A program made the position numbers and the translations under genes. The notes under the pieces were generated by a model that saw only the letters and a program-made list of their open reading frames with translations, was not told where the DNA came from and did not search any database. This document shows, one piece after another, positions 61,093-64,000 of a stretch of 64,000 nucleotides of DNA. The number at the start of each line of letters is the position of its first letter. Within the stretch, counting starts at the first letter, position 1. This DNA is from Liolophura sinensis. Lineage: Eukaryota; Mollusca; Polyplacophora; Chitonida; Chitonidae. The stretch covers positions 16,051,608-16,115,607 of the forward strand of contig NC_088299.1 in the NCBI RefSeq assembly GCF_032854445.1, in the 5' to 3' direction.

Positions 61093-63159
61093 AATCTACT
61101 CGGGAATGAAAATGTGTTTCTGACTCAAAAGTGCTCCTTTATGCATGTATTTCTATAAAACTGCGCATAATCTTATAGTCCATGGGCCAAGTCCTAAAAT
61201 ATGACATATTGATACCACAAAAGACGGCATATATCTATGCTATTTTTAAAATGGTGTATATCTTTAGTTCATGTTTATATATGATAACCCTAGCAAACAG
61301 GTAGCTTCACAGGGGTTTTCTCACCTGTACATGCACATACCATATCGGTCAATGTGTAGACTCAAACTTTGCTAAATGTTATGCAGTAACTAAGAATGGA
61401 ATCATTCAGAAACCATGTTCTTACTTTTGGAAATACTTCCCTTAACCAGAACTTAACCAGTTCGTGTCCGATATAATGGAATAATAAGTTTGTTGATGAA
61501 GTTGGTGAGACGCTAAATGCCTTTCTGAGTTCGACTCATGCAAAGATAAGGAGTCCAAAGTTTTCAATAATGACCGAAAGACATAGGGTATGTTCCAGGC
61601 GAATGAATGAAATCGGTATCCAAATCGTGTTCTGTTCTAGCTTAGAAGTTGTTCCTAATCTAGGCCTGAGACTTTGTTAATCAAAATGTGTATCTCAAAA
61701 GCAATTGTGACTGAGATCACAAGAAGAAAATGCATTTTCTTCCTGATATGATAACATAAGTTCCACTTCTAGACGTAGTCAAGAGACTATAAGGTGGACA
61801 GTCTAGAACTTGGGCATACATTGCCTGATCACAGCCCGTTGTAGGGCGTTCGGCACCTTTCATCGACAGCCAAATCAGTCATCATCAGGACAATGGGAGA
61901 ATGATGTCTTCGTGAACACCTGATATGTCCATCACTAGAGTTTACAAAGAAGAAGAAGAAAACAGGAAAAGGACAGACTTGCTCTTCCATTCATAGAATA
62001 TATACATTTTGAATGCAGAAGTAAAGCAGTAGTTGTGTATCAAGTACGGGAAACCCTATGAAACATTACTTATTTCATTATGGTCATCTTGTTTGAAACG
62101 CATTTTACTCACTTCTACTATTCCTGAAAAGTATTTAATGGTTTTGCATGTACTTCACGTTATTGTATTGTTTGTCCTTGAATTCAAAGTAGTCACTTAT
62201 CCTTTGAGAAAAGTATTTTGAAACCTTGGTCTAGGTGATTGTGCTTGTAAACAAAAGAAGTAAAAAGCTACCTGTATGGGCATCTGGCCAAATTGCTTAT
62301 AGCCATCTGAAAAGCCCACAAATTTTACACGCTAAAGTACAAGTCACAGGAATATTCTACTAACAGCTCATATTACCTACACTGTATGGGTAAAAAGTGC
62401 ATTGTTAAATTTACATTACTTTACAAACAATAGTAACTAGCTCTTTTGACATTTTTTTCCGTAATGTACGCAGCACCGAAAAGGATGATTATTCCCCTTC
62501 TCCAAATGTGTGATAAAGCTACCATTTTAAAAAGGTTATCATATCCTCTACTCCTACTGAGTCTATAAACCTACAAACCAGAAGCCATATCAGCAGCTCA
62601 ATTACCTGAGATGTCGGAGTACATTACCATATCAAGGAAAGTCAAAATGCAACTCGAAACTTGGAAACTATTCAGTATTTGTTATACTCACATATCAACA
62701 CCAAAAGAACAGATGGAGTACGACATTTCAAAAATCGAAACACAGACACGGAAAATAAGAGCTGGCACGTCTGGCCTTGTGTCAGCGATAGGTGTTTCTA
62801 TACTGCTCTCTGTCTTTACGGATCATAGATATACTCTTCCTCTGACAGACGGGAAGTTGAATTCAATAGGTGCAACCTGGACGTGCAAACAATCCATGCC
62901 TAATATGTTGTGTTAATGCAATTCTCTTTAATTTGTCCTCCGTGAATAATTGTTCTATTACTAAATCGATACATGAGTTCGATTTTATTGTTCGACATCA
63001 CACATGTGTTTATATAAATATGGTGGTTATTATTCATAAGAATGTGATCATTGAAGACGTCTGCTGTTCATAACGATCCTCTCAGGACAGAAAAAAAAAA
63101 CGATTAACTTTGGATAAAACTTTTAAAAGTTACACAGGCCTCATACTGTTGTTCTTGGA
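61093..63159. other. Intergenic, no gene or repeat recognised
   Basis: AT-rich unique-looking sequence. The longest reading frame (62611-62916, 101 codons, plus) has no recognised motif and no splice or promoter support. Confidence 0.5.
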
Positions 63160-63320
63160 ATGATTTACATTTATTTAAATGTTTTTTATCGCCATCATGA
63201 AGGCTATTCCAATTGCTCATTGGCTGACAGTTTCATGAGTGGAGTAAACACGAGGGCCCGAAGTAAACCACCGGCCTTTGGCAAGCAACTGACAAACCCT
63301 TCCACCTGATAGGTATAAAT
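63160..63320 (-). mobile_element. SINE family D, diverged fragment
   Basis: It has ATTTATTTAAATGTTTTTTATC, then GAGTGGAGTAAACACGAGGG, AACCACCGGCCTTTGGCAAG and CAACTGACAAACCCTTCCA, in the same order as 38150-38455. Confidence 0.55.
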
Positions 63321-63849
63321 AATCATCCACAAATCGGGCTCAGTGTGCATGCCCTGTTAGTGGAACGTGGGTGATCTCCACTGAAATTCATGCAAGATCA
63401 TACAAACACTCTTTTGAGTGCTGTTGTCCGTTTCTTGCTATGTACCAAGGCGCATAAAACAGTGGAGGCGAGGTAATGTCGATTAATGGCTATCCGAACC
63501 TCCTCCTAATTTGTATTAGTCTTGACAAACAAGCCACTTAACCACTCCCCTAGGACCTCTCCACTTATTAAATGATTTATATGAATTGTCTATAATTTAG
63601 TACAGTGGAACACAGATTTCTTTTTAAAAATTGGTTTTCAAATTGCTTGAAATCAGGCATGGAAAAATACTTTGACTAACCGATATGCCAATGTACACGA
63701 TTCCTAAGTTGTTGTACGACTATGTAAGCGAACATAACAAAAACTTTAAACTTGCCCACTGCAGTCTCGCTGTTGTGTTACGTGTGTGAAAAACCATTGG
63801 GAGGGCCAATCTCTGATAACAAGTATTTGATGCACCTCTCTAAAATTAT

Positions 63850-64000
63850 ATGGCGTGAAACATACACCACACGTCTGCTGGGGGAACCCTCCTATTGCGT
63901 GAAACATAAAACACACGTCTGCTTGATGAATCATCCTACTGTGTGAAACATGAAACACACGTCTGCTTGAAGAACCTTCCTACTGTGTGAAACATAAAAC
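63850..64000. repeat. 44-45 bp tandem repeat running off the right edge
   Basis: Units start GTGAAACATAAAACACACG at 63854, 63899, 63943 and 63988 and contain TCTGCTTGATGAA and CCTACTGT. At least three and a half copies are present, and the array continues beyond the window. Confidence 0.9.

Noticed and set aside
62611-62916. 101-codon plus-strand frame
   Set aside because: No recognised motif, no splice partners and no promoter evidence; kept only as an unclassified open frame.

Overview
The window is animal nuclear DNA. Genes are broken into short exons with GT-AG introns. Tandem repeats are very abundant, and tRNA-derived SINE copies are scattered throughout. The gene content and SINE families recall molluscs or another spiralian; this is an impression from memory, and the species cannot be named from the sequence. 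No bacterial, organellar or viral genes were recognised.

Four conserved housekeeping genes were rebuilt exon by exon. USP5 (ubiquitin-specific protease 5) is on the minus strand with 18 exons between 4641 and 23133; its last part, including the catalytic His box, lies left of the window. CDCA3/Tome-1 is on the plus strand (25611-27821, 3 coding exons). PEX14 is on the minus strand (34910-40858, 7 coding exons) and carries one in-frame stop and one frameshift in this assembly. PIGT is on the plus strand (41489-53116, 10 exons). USP5/CDCA3 and PEX14/PIGT are both divergent head-to-head pairs. From memory, USP5/CDCA3 has the same arrangement in human. The DNA between that pair holds two CCAAT boxes, an E2F-like site and a CHR element, which suits a cell-cycle gene.

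Layout: 1-4420 is a 58-60 bp satellite in the last visible USP5 intron. 4641-23133 is USP5 with several minisatellites and a TIR transposon in its introns. 23134-25610 is the shared promoter region. 25611-29015 is CDCA3 and its 3' region. 29016-34909 is intergenic, with a ~2 kb minisatellite and a second copy of the TIR element. 34910-41488 is PEX14 and its promoter. 41489-53116 is PIGT. 53117-64000 has no recognised gene; it holds two large minisatellites (55.6-57.2 kb and 58.4-60.7 kb), SINEs, and a new array that runs off the right edge.

The most striking observation is that many of the minisatellites inside or beside genes are not random intronic sequence. Their units are copies of an exon edge. 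Six arrays abut a splice junction and repeat that 5' or 3' splice site with adjoining exon bases: USP5 introns 3, 7 (both ends) and 16, and PIGT introns 4 and 9. A seventh repeats the stop-codon region of CDCA3. The gene pair USP5 + PIGT therefore carries roughly 100 decoy splice sites. In PIGT intron 4 the decoys are spaced exactly 54 bp apart and are in frame with the real exon.
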